A stretch of DNA of 64,000 nucleotides, from assembly GCA_930633495.1 (NCBI GenBank), contig CAKNFJ010000001.1:3061001-3125000 (forward strand). Reading direction: 5' to 3'. This document shows positions 1 through 8,296 of the stretch, piece by piece. The notes under the pieces were generated by a model, which made no database searches, was not told the DNA's origin, and was given only the letters and a program-made list of their open reading frames with translations. The DNA comes from Hyphomicrobiales bacterium. GTDB lineage: Bacteria > Pseudomonadota > Alphaproteobacteria > Rhizobiales > Beijerinckiaceae. A program made the translations under genes and the position numbers. How positions within the stretch are numbered: the first letter of the stretch is position 1; each line of letters begins with the position of its first letter.

Positions 1-2
1 TC

Positions 3-596
3 GGCGGCATCTATCTCGACGGGCACAGCACCTATCTCTGGGAGCGCGGCTCCTTCGGCGCGATGGTCGGCTATTTGCCGCAATCGGTCTCGCTGCTCAA
101 CGGCACCATCGCCGAGAACATCGCCCGCATGCGGGATCCCGATCCGCACGCCATCCTGGAGGCGGCGCGCGTCGCCGGCGTGCACGAGCTGATCGGTCGC
201 ATGCCGCTCGGCTACGACACCAATGTCGCCGACAGCGACTTCAATCTGTCCGGCGGCCAGCGCCAGCGCATCGGCCTCGCCCGCGCCCTTTACGGCGCGC
301 CGCGCCTGATCGTTCTCGACGAACCCAACGCCAATCTCGACGCCGAAGGCGAACAGAGCCTGATCCGCGCCATCGCTGCGGCGCGCGCGAGCGGCGCCAT
401 CGTCGTGCTGATCGCGCATCGCCCCTCGGTGATGCAGGCCGTCGACAAGCTGCTCGTCCTGCGCGAGGGCCGCGTGCAGCAATTCGGACCGCGCGGCGAG
501 ATCGCCGGCATGATCACGCCCGGCGGCCGGGTCGAGCTCGATCCCGCTGCCAAAGCGCCGGCGGCTCCGCCCCAGGTTCGCGAGGTGAAGGCATGA
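3..596 (+). CDS. Type I secretion ABC transporter ATPase/permease, C-terminal part (5' end outside window)
   Basis: The last 197 residues of an ABC transporter are present; the transmembrane part and Walker A lie left of the window. Visible are a Q-loop region (GYLPQSVSLLNGTIAENI), the signature LSGGQRQRIGLARAL, Walker B with its glutamate (LIVLDEPNANLD) and the H-loop IAHRPS, so the nucleotide-binding domain looks active. The wording around the Q-loop is typical of PrtD/HlyB-type exporters of leaderless proteins. The stop overlaps the start of the HlyD-like gene by 4 bases (ATGA), so the two are translationally coupled. The RTX protein encoded at 2246 is the obvious candidate substrate (inference). 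Confidence 0.9.
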   Translation, partial: GGIYLDGHSTYLWERGSFGAMVGYLPQSVSLLNGTIAENIARMRDPDPHAILEAARVAGVHELIGRMPLGYDTNVADSDFNLSGGQRQRIGLARALYGAPRLIVLDEPNANLDAEGEQSLIRAIAAARASGAIVVLIAHRPSVMQAVDKLLVLREGRVQQFGPRGEIAGMITPGGRVELDPAAKAPAAPPQVREVKA

Positions 597-1948
597 CCGG
601 ACGTTCCCTGATCAAGCGCCCGGAACATGCGCTTACGATACAGATCGAGCAGGATGTCCAGGAGGAGCGCACGCCCAGCCTGCGCAATCTCGTGTTGGCC
701 GGCGTCGCCGCGATCGGCGTCGGCTTCGGCGGCTTCGGTGCCTGGGCCGTGACGGCTCGTCTCGACAATGCCGCTGTCGCCACCGGCATCGTCGCGGTCG
801 ACAGCAAGCGCAAGACCGTCAGCCATCTCGAAGGCGGCATCCTCAAGACCCTGCTCAAGGCCGAGGGCGAGCGCGTCGCCAGGGACGAACCGCTGCTGCG
901 CCTGGAGGATGCCCGCGCCCGTGCCGAACTGCAGCAATTGCAGGCGAAGCGCATCGGATTGGAAGCCAAGCTCGCGCGTTTGCGGGCCGAGCAGACCAGC
1001 GCCGCCGAGATCGCCTTCCCCGCCGATGTCGCGCGCATGGATTCGCCGATCGCGCGCGAGGTGCTGCGGGCCGAGCAGGGCCTGTTCAAGTCCCGCGCCC
1101 AGGTCCATGACGGCAAGGTCCATATCCAGCAGCGCGTCATCGAACAGCACCAGGCCGAGGCCGATGCGCTGAAGGCCCAGATCGACGCCGCCGCGCAGCA
1201 GCGCTCGTTGATCGACGAGGAGGTCAGGATCATGGCCGACCTCTATGAGAAGCGCTACGCCAAGCGCAGCCAGCTCGTCGAATTGCAGACCAAGCAGAGC
1301 GAGCTCTCCGGCAAGGTCGGCGAATACACGGCCCGCAAGGCCAAGGCCGAGCAGGCGGTCGCCGGCGCCAATCTCGAAATCCTCTCGATCAGCCTCGAAC
1401 GGCAGAACGATATCGGCGGCGAGATCCAGGAATCCCAGCTCATGCTCTCCGAGGTGACCGAGCGCATCGTCCAGGCCGAGGACGTACTGCGCCGGCTGGT
1501 GGTGACCTCGCCGCAGGAGGGCGTCGTCGCCAATATCCGGATGCGGACCGCCGGCAGCGTGATCGCGGCGGGCGAGGCGATCCTCGACATCGTGCCGGAA
1601 CACGAGCCTTTGATCGTCGAGGCGAAGGTCGATCCGCGCGACATCGATGCGGTGCGTGTCGGCGCGACGACCCGCGTGCGCCTGACCGCCTTCAACTCGC
1701 GCCTGCTGCCGCCGCTGCAGGCCAAGGTGAGCTATGTCGCGCCGGACCAGCTCGTCGACGAGAAGACCGGCGTTCCCTATTTCGTCGTGCGGGCCGAGAT
1801 CGATCCCGAAAGCCTGCGGGATTACAAGGTCACGCTGCACGCCGGCATGACCGCCGAGGTCATGATCGTCAACGGCGCGCGCCGGGCGATCGACTATCTG
1901 CTCTCGCCGATCACCGACAGCTTCAACCGGGCCTTCCGCGAGGATTGA
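593..1948 (+). CDS. HlyD/PrtE-family type I secretion periplasmic adaptor
   Basis: This 451-residue protein has a short cytoplasmic N-terminus, one membrane segment at about residues 23-48 (rich in Val, Ala, Gly), a lipoyl/barrel-sandwich start (GIVAVDSKRKTVSHLEGG), a long alpha-helical hairpin at roughly residues 100-290 and a C-terminal beta-barrel (VEAKVDPRDIDAVRVG). This is the normal order for HlyD-type membrane-fusion proteins, which bridge the inner-membrane ABC exporter to a TolC-like outer-membrane channel. No TolC gene is in the window. Its start overlaps the preceding ATPase stop. Confidence 0.93.
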   Translation: MTGRSLIKRPEHALTIQIEQDVQEERTPSLRNLVLAGVAAIGVGFGGFGAWAVTARLDNAAVATGIVAVDSKRKTVSHLEGGILKTLLKAEGERVARDEPLLRLEDARARAELQQLQAKRIGLEAKLARLRAEQTSAAEIAFPADVARMDSPIAREVLRAEQGLFKSRAQVHDGKVHIQQRVIEQHQAEADALKAQIDAAAQQRSLIDEEVRIMADLYEKRYAKRSQLVELQTKQSELSGKVGEYTARKAKAEQAVAGANLEILSISLERQNDIGGEIQESQLMLSEVTERIVQAEDVLRRLVVTSPQEGVVANIRMRTAGSVIAAGEAILDIVPEHEPLIVEAKVDPRDIDAVRVGATTRVRLTAFNSRLLPPLQAKVSYVAPDQLVDEKTGVPYFVVRAEIDPESLRDYKVTLHAGMTAEVMIVNGARRAIDYLLSPITDSFNRAFRED

Positions 1949-2245
1949 GCGGCCGCCGTAGGCGTGGGGGTCAGCGGGCCTGCGTGATTGAGTCGATGTT
2001 TCGATTTTGAAAGTATATCTGTTTGAATATCGATAGAATATATGTCGTAAAATAAAGACCAAATTATGTTGCGTCGCAAAATGATCACAATAAAACTCTT
2101 GCTGCGGCGCACTCATTGAGCAATCTTCAGTCGGTCAAGCGATGGCCTGATCTATCGATGGCTGTCGGAAACATTCCTGGTCTTCCCGTTCTGCGGTGCG
2201 GCCGCCGAACGTTCCAGGTTCATCAGATCGCTCAGGAGGTGCCGT
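1949..2245. other. AT-rich intergenic region upstream of the RTX gene
   Basis: These 297 bases hold no convincing gene. About 1998-2105 is strikingly AT-rich compared with its GC-rich surroundings, with several TATA/ATAT steps (for example AGTATATCT and GAATATATG). It probably contains the promoter of the RTX gene and could bind an AT-preferring silencer such as a MucR/Ros-type protein, but I cannot fix a -35/-10 pair. A possible ribosome-binding AGGAGG sits at 2233-2238, just before the RTX start. Confidence 0.5.
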
Positions 2246-3040
2246 ATGGCGACGATCGAAGGCAGTGCATTCGACGACTTTTTGATTGGGAGCCGTTTCA
2301 GCGACGTGATCCTCGCCGGAGCCGGCGATGACATCGTCAAGGGTGGGGACCAGGTCGATTCGCTGTTCGGCGAGGACGGCGACGACCTGCTCTATGGCGA
2401 CGGTGGCAACGACGCCCTGTTCGGCGGCGAAGGCGACGACATCCTCTTCGGCGGGCTCGGCGACGATGTGCTGTCCGGCGACGAGGGCGATGACGCCCTG
2501 TTCGGTGGCGAGGGCAACGACACGCTCGTCGGCGGTGCCGGCGACGACATCCTGCGCGGCAATGCCGGCGACGACGTCCTGATCGGTGGCGAGGGCAACG
2601 ACATCCTGCAAGGCGGGCCGGGCGATGACATCCTCCAGGGTGGCGCCGGCAATGACGTCCTGCAGGGCGGCGATGGTGTCGACATCCTCTATGGCGGCGC
2701 CGGTGACGATGTCCTGCAAGGTGGCGCGGGCGACGACATGCTGTTCGGCGGCGCGGGCGACGACATCCTCCATGGCGGCGCCGGCAGCGACACCTTCGTC
2801 TTCGCCGGCGGTGGCGGCAACGATGTGGTCCTCGATTTCGAGGCCGGCTCGGACATGTTGCAGATCGCGTCCGACATCAACGGTACGGGCGTGGCCTCGG
2901 CCGAGGATGTGGCCGCGCGTGCGACCACGGTCGGCGGCAACACCGTCGTCGATCTCGGCAACGGCGATACGCTGACCCTGGTCGGCGTCAGCGCCGAAGA
3001 CGTTCAGGCCGATCCGAACTCCTACTTCACGGTCGCCTGA
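2246..3040 (+). CDS. Small RTX-repeat calcium-binding protein, probable type I secretion substrate
   Basis: The 264-residue protein is almost entirely tandem glycine/aspartate nonapeptides of the form GGxGxDxLx from about residue 22 to 185 (for example GGAGDDVLQ, GGEGNDILQ). Such repeats fold into a Ca2+-filled beta-roll after export. The last 75 or so residues (from DTFVFAGGGGNDVVLDF) resemble the C-terminal region that carries the uncleaved type I secretion signal. There is no signal peptide, protease, lipase or other effector domain. Its position right after an ABC-HlyD pair suggests those genes export it. An AGGAGG lies 8 bases before the ATG. Function beyond calcium binding is unknown. 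Confidence 0.88.
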   Translation: MATIEGSAFDDFLIGSRFSDVILAGAGDDIVKGGDQVDSLFGEDGDDLLYGDGGNDALFGGEGDDILFGGLGDDVLSGDEGDDALFGGEGNDTLVGGAGDDILRGNAGDDVLIGGEGNDILQGGPGDDILQGGAGNDVLQGGDGVDILYGGAGDDVLQGGAGDDMLFGGAGDDILHGGAGSDTFVFAGGGGNDVVLDFEAGSDMLQIASDINGTGVASAEDVAARATTVGGNTVVDLGNGDTLTLVGVSAEDVQADPNSYFTVA

Positions 3041-3052
3041 TCCTGACGCGAC

Positions 3053-3083
3053 CTCTCCCCCGGCCGAAGCGGTCGGGCGAGAG
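3053..3083 (+). terminator. Stem-loop after the RTX gene
   Basis: A 13-base arm (3053-3065) pairs with 3071-3083 around a 5-base loop, with two mismatched or wobble positions. It lies 12 bases after the RTX stop. There is no T-run, so termination is likely but not certain. Confidence 0.5.
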
Positions 3084-3091
3084 GCTCGCAG

Positions 3092-3145
3092 CCCGGAGCG
3101 CGCACGCCCCCGGAAAGTGCCCCCGCTTTCCGCAAGCGCTCCGGG
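3092..3145 (+). promoter_or_regulatory. Nested stem-loop leader before the glycan operon
   Basis: A perfect 10-bp outer stem (CCCGGAGCGC at 3092-3101 with 3136-3145) encloses a perfect 7-bp inner stem (CGGAAAG at 3111-3117 with 3126-3132). It ends 26 bases before the first glycosyltransferase start. It could be a second terminator isolating the RTX gene or a structured leader of the long operon; no T-tract follows. Confidence 0.45.
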
Positions 3146-3171
3146 ATTCTTCGTGCCGCAGGAGCGCCTTC

Positions 3172-5463
3172 ATGCTTTCACTCGCGCCCGCCACCATGGC
3201 GGCGACACCGCCGGCCCAGCTCGAACTCCACCGCCTCGGCGGATCGGTGTTCCTGCTCTGCTGGACGCTCGAGGCCTCGCCCTTCGGCAAGCCCGCGATC
3301 GCGCTCGCGGGCGGCGGCCGGCGCCTGCCCGCGGCTTCGATCTCGCTTGGCCTGCGCGACGGGCGCGAGCGGCTCGCCGTTGCCTTTCGCTCCTCCGGCC
3401 GTGACAATGTCGTCGCGACGCTCTCCGACCACGGTCCGCAGGGCGACGTGACGGCCGGTTTCGACCCGGCGCTCGTCCACGGCCTTGCCGACCCGGTCGA
3501 GATTCTGAAAGATCTTGCGCCGCAGGCGCGACTGACGCTCGCCAATGCGCTGGTCCGGGCCTGGCCGCCGCTGTTCGGCCTTGCCGCGATTCCGAATTAC
3601 CTGTCCTTCCTGCGCCAGTTCCTGCTCACCCTGTTCCCCAAGCCGGCAGCCATGCAGCCGACGGCGGCGCTGGTCGAGGGCCAGTGGCTGTTCGCGACCG
3701 CCGTGCCTGCCGGTTTCGGGGCCTTGCAGGGGGCTGCCCGTCTCGATGGCGCCGGGCTTTCGCGGGTCGACCTCAAGGCACGGCTCGGCCCGACCGATCG
3801 CAGCGGCAAGCGCGAGCTTCATCTCGTGCTCGACGAACCGCCCGTCCGCGGCGGCGGATTGCTGATCCTGCACAGCGAGCGCTCGCTCGTCCTGCGCGCT
3901 CTACCAAGCCGGCAGGATGCCCCCTCGCTCGGCCGCTGGTGGGCGGGCAAGGCGGCCAGCCGCGACGGTCTGCGCAACTGGGTCGTCGAACAACTCGCGG
4001 GCTTGTCCGAGCAAGGCCGCCTGCTCGCCGTCGAAATGCAGCGGCGGGTGCCGCTGGCCGTTCAACATGTTCGCCGCAGCGACGATCTCCCCGCCGCCGA
4101 GCTCGATCTCGCGGTCTGCAACCGCGCGGGCCTCCTGATCGGCGGCTGGCTGCGCGATCCCGACGATCTCCTGGACGAGGTGCTGCTGCATCGCGGCAAT
4201 GGCGAGCCGATCGCGATGCTGTCGCATCTGCAGCGCTTCCCCGTGCGCTTGCCGACGGGAGCCGAGGGCGAGACGCGCGCCGCCACGGGTTTCGCCGCCC
4301 TTGCCTCGGATTATGCCGGCGGTGCGCCGGTGTTGCAGCCGCGCTGCGAGATCAAGCTCAGATCCGGGACGACGCTGACGCTGCGCCCGCCGGTGCAGCC
4401 GGCGGATCCCGTCACGATCCGGGCGCGGGCGCTCGCGGCGATCCCGCCGCAATACCTGACTGCCGAGATGCTGGAGACGACGCTGGCGCCGCTCCTCGCC
4501 GCCTGCCAGGAGGAGCTGCGCGACAGCCGGCCCGAGCCTTCGGTCAAGGCTTTCGGACAACCGCCGGCGCAGCCGAAAGCCTCGGTCGTGATCCCGCTCT
4601 ACCGCGTCTATGATTTCCTGCGCGTGCAGGTCGCGGCCTTCGCAGGCGACCGGTGGTTCAGCGAGAATGCCGAGCTGATCTATGTGCTCGATTCCCCCGA
4701 GCACGAGGCGGAGGTCTCGCATCTCCTCGGCGGCCTGCATCTCGCCTATGGCCTGCCGATCCGGCTCGTGGCGATGCGGCGCAATGGCGGCTTCTCGGCC
4801 GCCTGCAATGCCGGAGCCGGTCGGGCGCGGGGCGAAGTTCTCGCCCTCGTCAATTCGGATGTGATCCCCTCGGGCAATGGCTGGCTGCCGGCGCTGATCG
4901 CGAAGCTCGACCGTGGTGCGCGCGTCGGCGCCGTCGGTCCGAAGCTGCTCTATGACGACGGCTCGCTGCAGCATGCCGGGCTGTTCTTCAAGCGCGACAG
5001 CAAGGGCACCTGGCTCAACCATCATTACTTCAAGGGCATGCCCGGCAGCTATGCGCCGGCCAATATCGAGCGGCCCGTGCCGGGCGTCACCGGCGCCTGC
5101 ATCGTGATGACGCGCGATCTCTACGCGGAGCTCGGCGGCTTCGACGAGAGCTATGTGATCGGCGATTACGAGGACAGCGATCTCTGCCTCAAGATCCGCC
5201 GCGCCGGCTTCGGCATCCTCTATGCCCCGGATGTCGCGCTCTACCATCTCGAACGGCAATCGATCGCGCGCAGCAGCGATTACACGCGCGGCGCCGCCTC
5301 CCAGCACAATGCATGGCTGCAATCGCAGCGCTGGGGCGCCCAGATCGAAGCGCTGATGCAGGCATTCGAGAGTTCGGCGCCGGAGCCCGCCTTGCCGGTG
5401 CCCGTACCCAGCGAACCCGACCTTGTTCCCCGCTTCGGCTTCAGGAGAGCGACCGCAGCATGA
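3172..5463 (+). CDS. Large glycosyltransferase family 2 protein with N-terminal accessory domains
   Basis: A 763-residue cytoplasmic protein. A GT2 domain starts near residue 470 (ASVVIPLYRVYDFL) and carries the hallmark acidic residues: VLD near 505, the metal-binding NSD near 561 and the catalytic YEDSDLC near 666, with GGFDESY before it. The first 450 residues are unusual: around residue 320 there is a probable beta-sandwich module with the signature GLLIGGWLRDPDD, also seen in the products encoded at 7540 and 8297. It likely transfers a deoxyhexose or similar sugar during surface-glycan assembly (inference). An AGGAG ribosome site lies shortly before the ATG. It opens a ten-gene operon; its stop overlaps the methyltransferase start. 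Confidence 0.88.
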   Translation: MLSLAPATMAATPPAQLELHRLGGSVFLLCWTLEASPFGKPAIALAGGGRRLPAASISLGLRDGRERLAVAFRSSGRDNVVATLSDHGPQGDVTAGFDPALVHGLADPVEILKDLAPQARLTLANALVRAWPPLFGLAAIPNYLSFLRQFLLTLFPKPAAMQPTAALVEGQWLFATAVPAGFGALQGAARLDGAGLSRVDLKARLGPTDRSGKRELHLVLDEPPVRGGGLLILHSERSLVLRALPSRQDAPSLGRWWAGKAASRDGLRNWVVEQLAGLSEQGRLLAVEMQRRVPLAVQHVRRSDDLPAAELDLAVCNRAGLLIGGWLRDPDDLLDEVLLHRGNGEPIAMLSHLQRFPVRLPTGAEGETRAATGFAALASDYAGGAPVLQPRCEIKLRSGTTLTLRPPVQPADPVTIRARALAAIPPQYLTAEMLETTLAPLLAACQEELRDSRPEPSVKAFGQPPAQPKASVVIPLYRVYDFLRVQVAAFAGDRWFSENAELIYVLDSPEHEAEVSHLLGGLHLAYGLPIRLVAMRRNGGFSAACNAGAGRARGEVLALVNSDVIPSGNGWLPALIAKLDRGARVGAVGPKLLYDDGSLQHAGLFFKRDSKGTWLNHHYFKGMPGSYAPANIERPVPGVTGACIVMTRDLYAELGGFDESYVIGDYEDSDLCLKIRRAGFGILYAPDVALYHLERQSIARSSDYTRGAASQHNAWLQSQRWGAQIEALMQAFESSAPEPALPVPVPSEPDLVPRFGFRRATAA

Positions 5464-6299
5464 CGGCCTTGAGACAGATCGCAACCGAGCCGGCCCCCGT
5501 GGAGGTTTCCGCCGGGCCCGAGCTCGACTGGTTGCTGGCCATGCTGCAGAGCAATCGCTTCATGCCGCACCCGCCGCCGGATTCGATCTTCGTCGGCGAT
5601 GGCGACTATCGCGCGATCGGCGCGGAGTTCCTCGGCCATTTCATTCGCATCGGGCGGCTCAAGCCGCATGAGCGCGTCTTCGACATCGGCTGCGGCATCG
5701 GCCGCATGGCGGTGCCGCTGACGCAATATCTCGACCCTGAGCGCGGCAGCTATGATGGCGTCGATCCGGTGATGGAGGGCATCCTCTGGTGCGCCCAGAC
5801 GATCACGCCGGCCTATCCGCGCTTCCGCTTCCAGCGGCTCGACATCGCCCATCCGCTCTATAATCCGCAAGGGTCCCTGCCGGGCATCGAAGTCCGCTTC
5901 GGCTTCGCCAATGGCAGCTTCGATTTCGTGACGATGACTTCGGTGGCGACGCATCTGCCACCCGAGGAACTGGTGGTCTACCTTCAGGAGGCGGCGCGCC
6001 TGCTCTCGCCGGGTGGGCGCCTGTTCCTCACGGCCTTCGCGATCGACGGACCGTCGACCGGGCAGGAGCGCCTGTCGTTCAAGCGCTGGCAGGACGGGCC
6101 CGGCTGGTATGCCATCGACGAGGCGCCACTCGCCGCTGCCGGCATCGACAGCCGGTTCCTGCTGGAACAGGCGACGCAGGCCGGGCTTGCCGTCGAGGCT
6201 CTCAGGCCGGGGCATTGGCGCGGCATCAGCGCGGCGCATTACCAGGATCTGCTGATCGCGACGAAGCCAGGGGGCAAGCAACCGGGAGTTCTGGCATGA
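5460..6299 (+). CDS. Class I SAM-dependent methyltransferase
   Basis: A 279-residue enzyme with the Rossmann motif I VFDIGCGIGRMAVPL near residue 75, followed by a typical acidic position (DGVDPVMEG) and the post-motif FDFVTMTSVATHLPPEEL. This is the usual pattern of small-molecule O- or N-methyltransferases; inside a glycan operon the likely acceptor is a sugar or a chain end (inference). I chose the ATG at 5460 because it is preceded by AGGAGA and overlaps the previous stop; longer in-frame readings start inside the upstream gene. Confidence 0.87.
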   Translation: MTALRQIATEPAPVEVSAGPELDWLLAMLQSNRFMPHPPPDSIFVGDGDYRAIGAEFLGHFIRIGRLKPHERVFDIGCGIGRMAVPLTQYLDPERGSYDGVDPVMEGILWCAQTITPAYPRFRFQRLDIAHPLYNPQGSLPGIEVRFGFANGSFDFVTMTSVATHLPPEELVVYLQEAARLLSPGGRLFLTAFAIDGPSTGQERLSFKRWQDGPGWYAIDEAPLAAAGIDSRFLLEQATQAGLAVEALRPGHWRGISAAHYQDLLIATKPGGKQPGVLA

Positions 6300-7543
6300 G
6301 CCGGCGCATCCTCGTTGTCGCGCACAACCATCCGGCGCTGCATCCGGGCGGCACCGAGATCTTCGCGCATGACCTGACGCAGGCCTATCGCGAGCAGGGC
6401 TGCGAGGTGCTGTTCCTCGGCGCGACCAACGCGATGCACCGTCAGCCGCATCCCGGCACGGCGCTGCAGGCGATCGGCGAGGACGTGGTGCTGTGGAGCG
6501 CCCATTACGACCGCTTCCATATGAGCCAAATCGATCATTACGGCACGTTGCAGGATCTCGCGACGCTGCTGGAGGAGTTCCGGCCGGACGTGATCCACGT
6601 CCACCACCTCGTGCTGATCGGCGCCGAGTTCCTGACGCTGGCGCGAAGGCTTCTGCCGCAGGCGGCGATCGTGATGACGCTGCACGACTACTATCCGATC
6701 TGCCACCATGACGGGCTGATGGTGCGGCCGGGCGACCGGCAGCGCTGCAAGGGTTCTTCGCCCTCGGCCTGCCATGGCTGCTTCCCCGAGATCGGTGCGG
6801 ATCGCTTCCTGCTGCGCGAGCGCTTCATCAAGACGCATCTGGCGGCGGTCGACCGCTTCGTCGCGCCGAGCCGCTTCCTGCGCCAGCGCTATGTCGATTG
6901 GGGCTTGGCCGGCGAACGGATCGAGGTCATCGCCAATGCCCGCCCGGCCCAGGAAGCGGTGCCGCACCGGCAGGCGACGGGCCGGCGCACGAGCTTCGGC
7001 TATTTCGGCAATCTGAATCCCTGGAAGGGCGTTCTGCCGCTGTTGCAGGCTACGCGATTGCTGCGCGCTTCCGGCGAGGCGGAATTCTCGCTGCGAATCC
7101 ATGGCGGCGCGCCGTTCCAGAGCGAGGCCTTCACGACCGCGCTCGATACGGCGCTCGCCGGAGCGGAAGGCGTCGTCACGCATTGCGGGGCCTATTCCCG
7201 CGACGAGGTGCCCGGCCTGATGGCCGAGATCGACTGGGTGGTAATGCCCTCGATCTGGTGGGAGAACGCGCCGCTCGTCATCCAGGAAGCCTTCCAGCAT
7301 CGCCGGCCGCTGATCGTCAGCGCCATCGGCGGCATGGCCGAGATGGTGCGCGACGAGGTCGACGGGCTGCATGTCCGGCCGGGCGATCCGGCCGCGCTGG
7401 CTCGCACCCTTCGCCGGGCGATGGAGGAGGCTGGCCTCTGGCAGCGCCTCGTCCATGGCATCGCCGAGCAGCCTTCGCTTGCCGGCTGCGCCGGCCGCCA
7501 CCTCGCCCTCTTCGATGACCTCAAGCTCGCGGAGGCCGCATGA
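6296..7543 (+). CDS. Glycosyltransferase family 4
   Basis: A 415-residue GT-B enzyme. The N-terminal half begins ILVVAHNHPALHPGGTEI with the donor-side glycine motif, and the C-terminal half has YFGNLNPWKG and the E-x7-E-type motif in WWENAPLVIQE followed by GGMAEMVRDEVDGL. A CHxxCFPEI region (near 155) is shared with the paralogue encoded at 10501. It is predicted to be cytoplasmic and to use a nucleotide sugar. The ATG at 6296 overlaps the methyltransferase stop; the end overlaps the next gene by 4 bases. Confidence 0.9.
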   Translation: MSRRILVVAHNHPALHPGGTEIFAHDLTQAYREQGCEVLFLGATNAMHRQPHPGTALQAIGEDVVLWSAHYDRFHMSQIDHYGTLQDLATLLEEFRPDVIHVHHLVLIGAEFLTLARRLLPQAAIVMTLHDYYPICHHDGLMVRPGDRQRCKGSSPSACHGCFPEIGADRFLLRERFIKTHLAAVDRFVAPSRFLRQRYVDWGLAGERIEVIANARPAQEAVPHRQATGRRTSFGYFGNLNPWKGVLPLLQATRLLRASGEAEFSLRIHGGAPFQSEAFTTALDTALAGAEGVVTHCGAYSRDEVPGLMAEIDWVVMPSIWWENAPLVIQEAFQHRRPLIVSAIGGMAEMVRDEVDGLHVRPGDPAALARTLRRAMEEAGLWQRLVHGIAEQPSLAGCAGRHLALFDDLKLAEAA

Positions 7544-8292
7544 CAACGGCTCAGCATCAGGACAACGAAGTCCGTCTTCCGAACGTCAATCCCGCCCGCC
7601 TGAACGGACGGGTCGATGCTCTCGACGGCAGCCGCCTGCATGGCTGGATCTGGGACGAGGCCCGCCCCGACGAGGCGATCACCGTCAGGATTTCCTGCGA
7701 CGGCAAGGTCGTCGCGGAGACCAGGGCCGACCAGAGCCGCATCGATCTGCGTCGCAACGGCATCGGCGATGGCAAGCACGCCTTCTCGATCGATCTCGAC
7801 GAGACGCTGGTTGCGGCCCGCGCTCGGCTGATCGTCGTTGGCATATCGCCCGCGACGGGCGCTGAATTCGAGCTGCGCCTGCCGGCGGCTGACGAGCTCG
7901 CGGCGGAGGCGGCGATCGCCGTGCCGCTGGCGCGCTTCTTCGACAAGGTCGAATTGCTGATCGCGCTCAACCGGCGCGGCCAGCTCGCCCAGAAGGAACT
8001 CAACGAGAAGCTCGACCGTATCGCGGCGCGCCTCGAAGAGAACCACGCGCTGGCTGAAGCGACGAAGGCGGAGACAGAGAGCCAGAGCGAGATCGTGCGC
8101 CGGCTTGGCGAGCTCGACGTCTTCCAATTGCGCTTCGACGGCACGCTGCGCGGCTTCGACGAGCGGCTCGACGCGATCCGCAAGGAGGCGCGGGCGCCGC
8201 TGCGGCAGGTCACCGTTATCCTCGGCTTCTTGTCCGCGCTCGCCGCGGTGATGTCCTTCGTCACGCTCGCCGTCACCCTGTGGGGAGGCTGA
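7540..8292 (+). CDS. Unknown membrane-anchored coiled-coil protein with GW-type beta module
   Basis: I do not recognise a named family for this 250-residue protein. Residues about 15-110 look like a beta-sandwich with the signature GSRLHGWIWDEARPDE, matching modules in both large GT2-type proteins of the operon. Residues about 130-220 are charged and helical with heptad character (coiled coil). Residues about 226-247 form one hydrophobic helix (VILGFLSALAAVMSFVTLAV), so it is probably a C-terminally anchored inner-membrane protein with its bulk in the cytoplasm. It may recruit the soluble glycosyltransferases to the membrane (inference). It overlaps the preceding stop by 4 bases. Confidence 0.75.
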   Translation: MTTAQHQDNEVRLPNVNPARLNGRVDALDGSRLHGWIWDEARPDEAITVRISCDGKVVAETRADQSRIDLRRNGIGDGKHAFSIDLDETLVAARARLIVVGISPATGAEFELRLPAADELAAEAAIAVPLARFFDKVELLIALNRRGQLAQKELNEKLDRIAARLEENHALAEATKAETESQSEIVRRLGELDVFQLRFDGTLRGFDERLDAIRKEARAPLRQVTVILGFLSALAAVMSFVTLAVTLWGG

Positions 8293-8296
8293 GGGG

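Noticed and set aside
290..2116. Long open frame antisense to the secretion genes
   Set aside because: It is the complement of two well-supported genes; GC-rich codon bias produces such stop-free antisense frames throughout, and its protein has no recognisable motif.
2116..2331. Possible 71-residue gene between hlyD and the RTX gene
   Set aside because: It overlaps the RTX start, has no ribosome site and shows no coding-like composition.
2330..2800. Repetitive DNA resembling a tandem array or CRISPR
   Set aside because: The periodicity is 27 bases with silent variation, reflecting the nonapeptide repeats of the RTX protein; there are no spacers.
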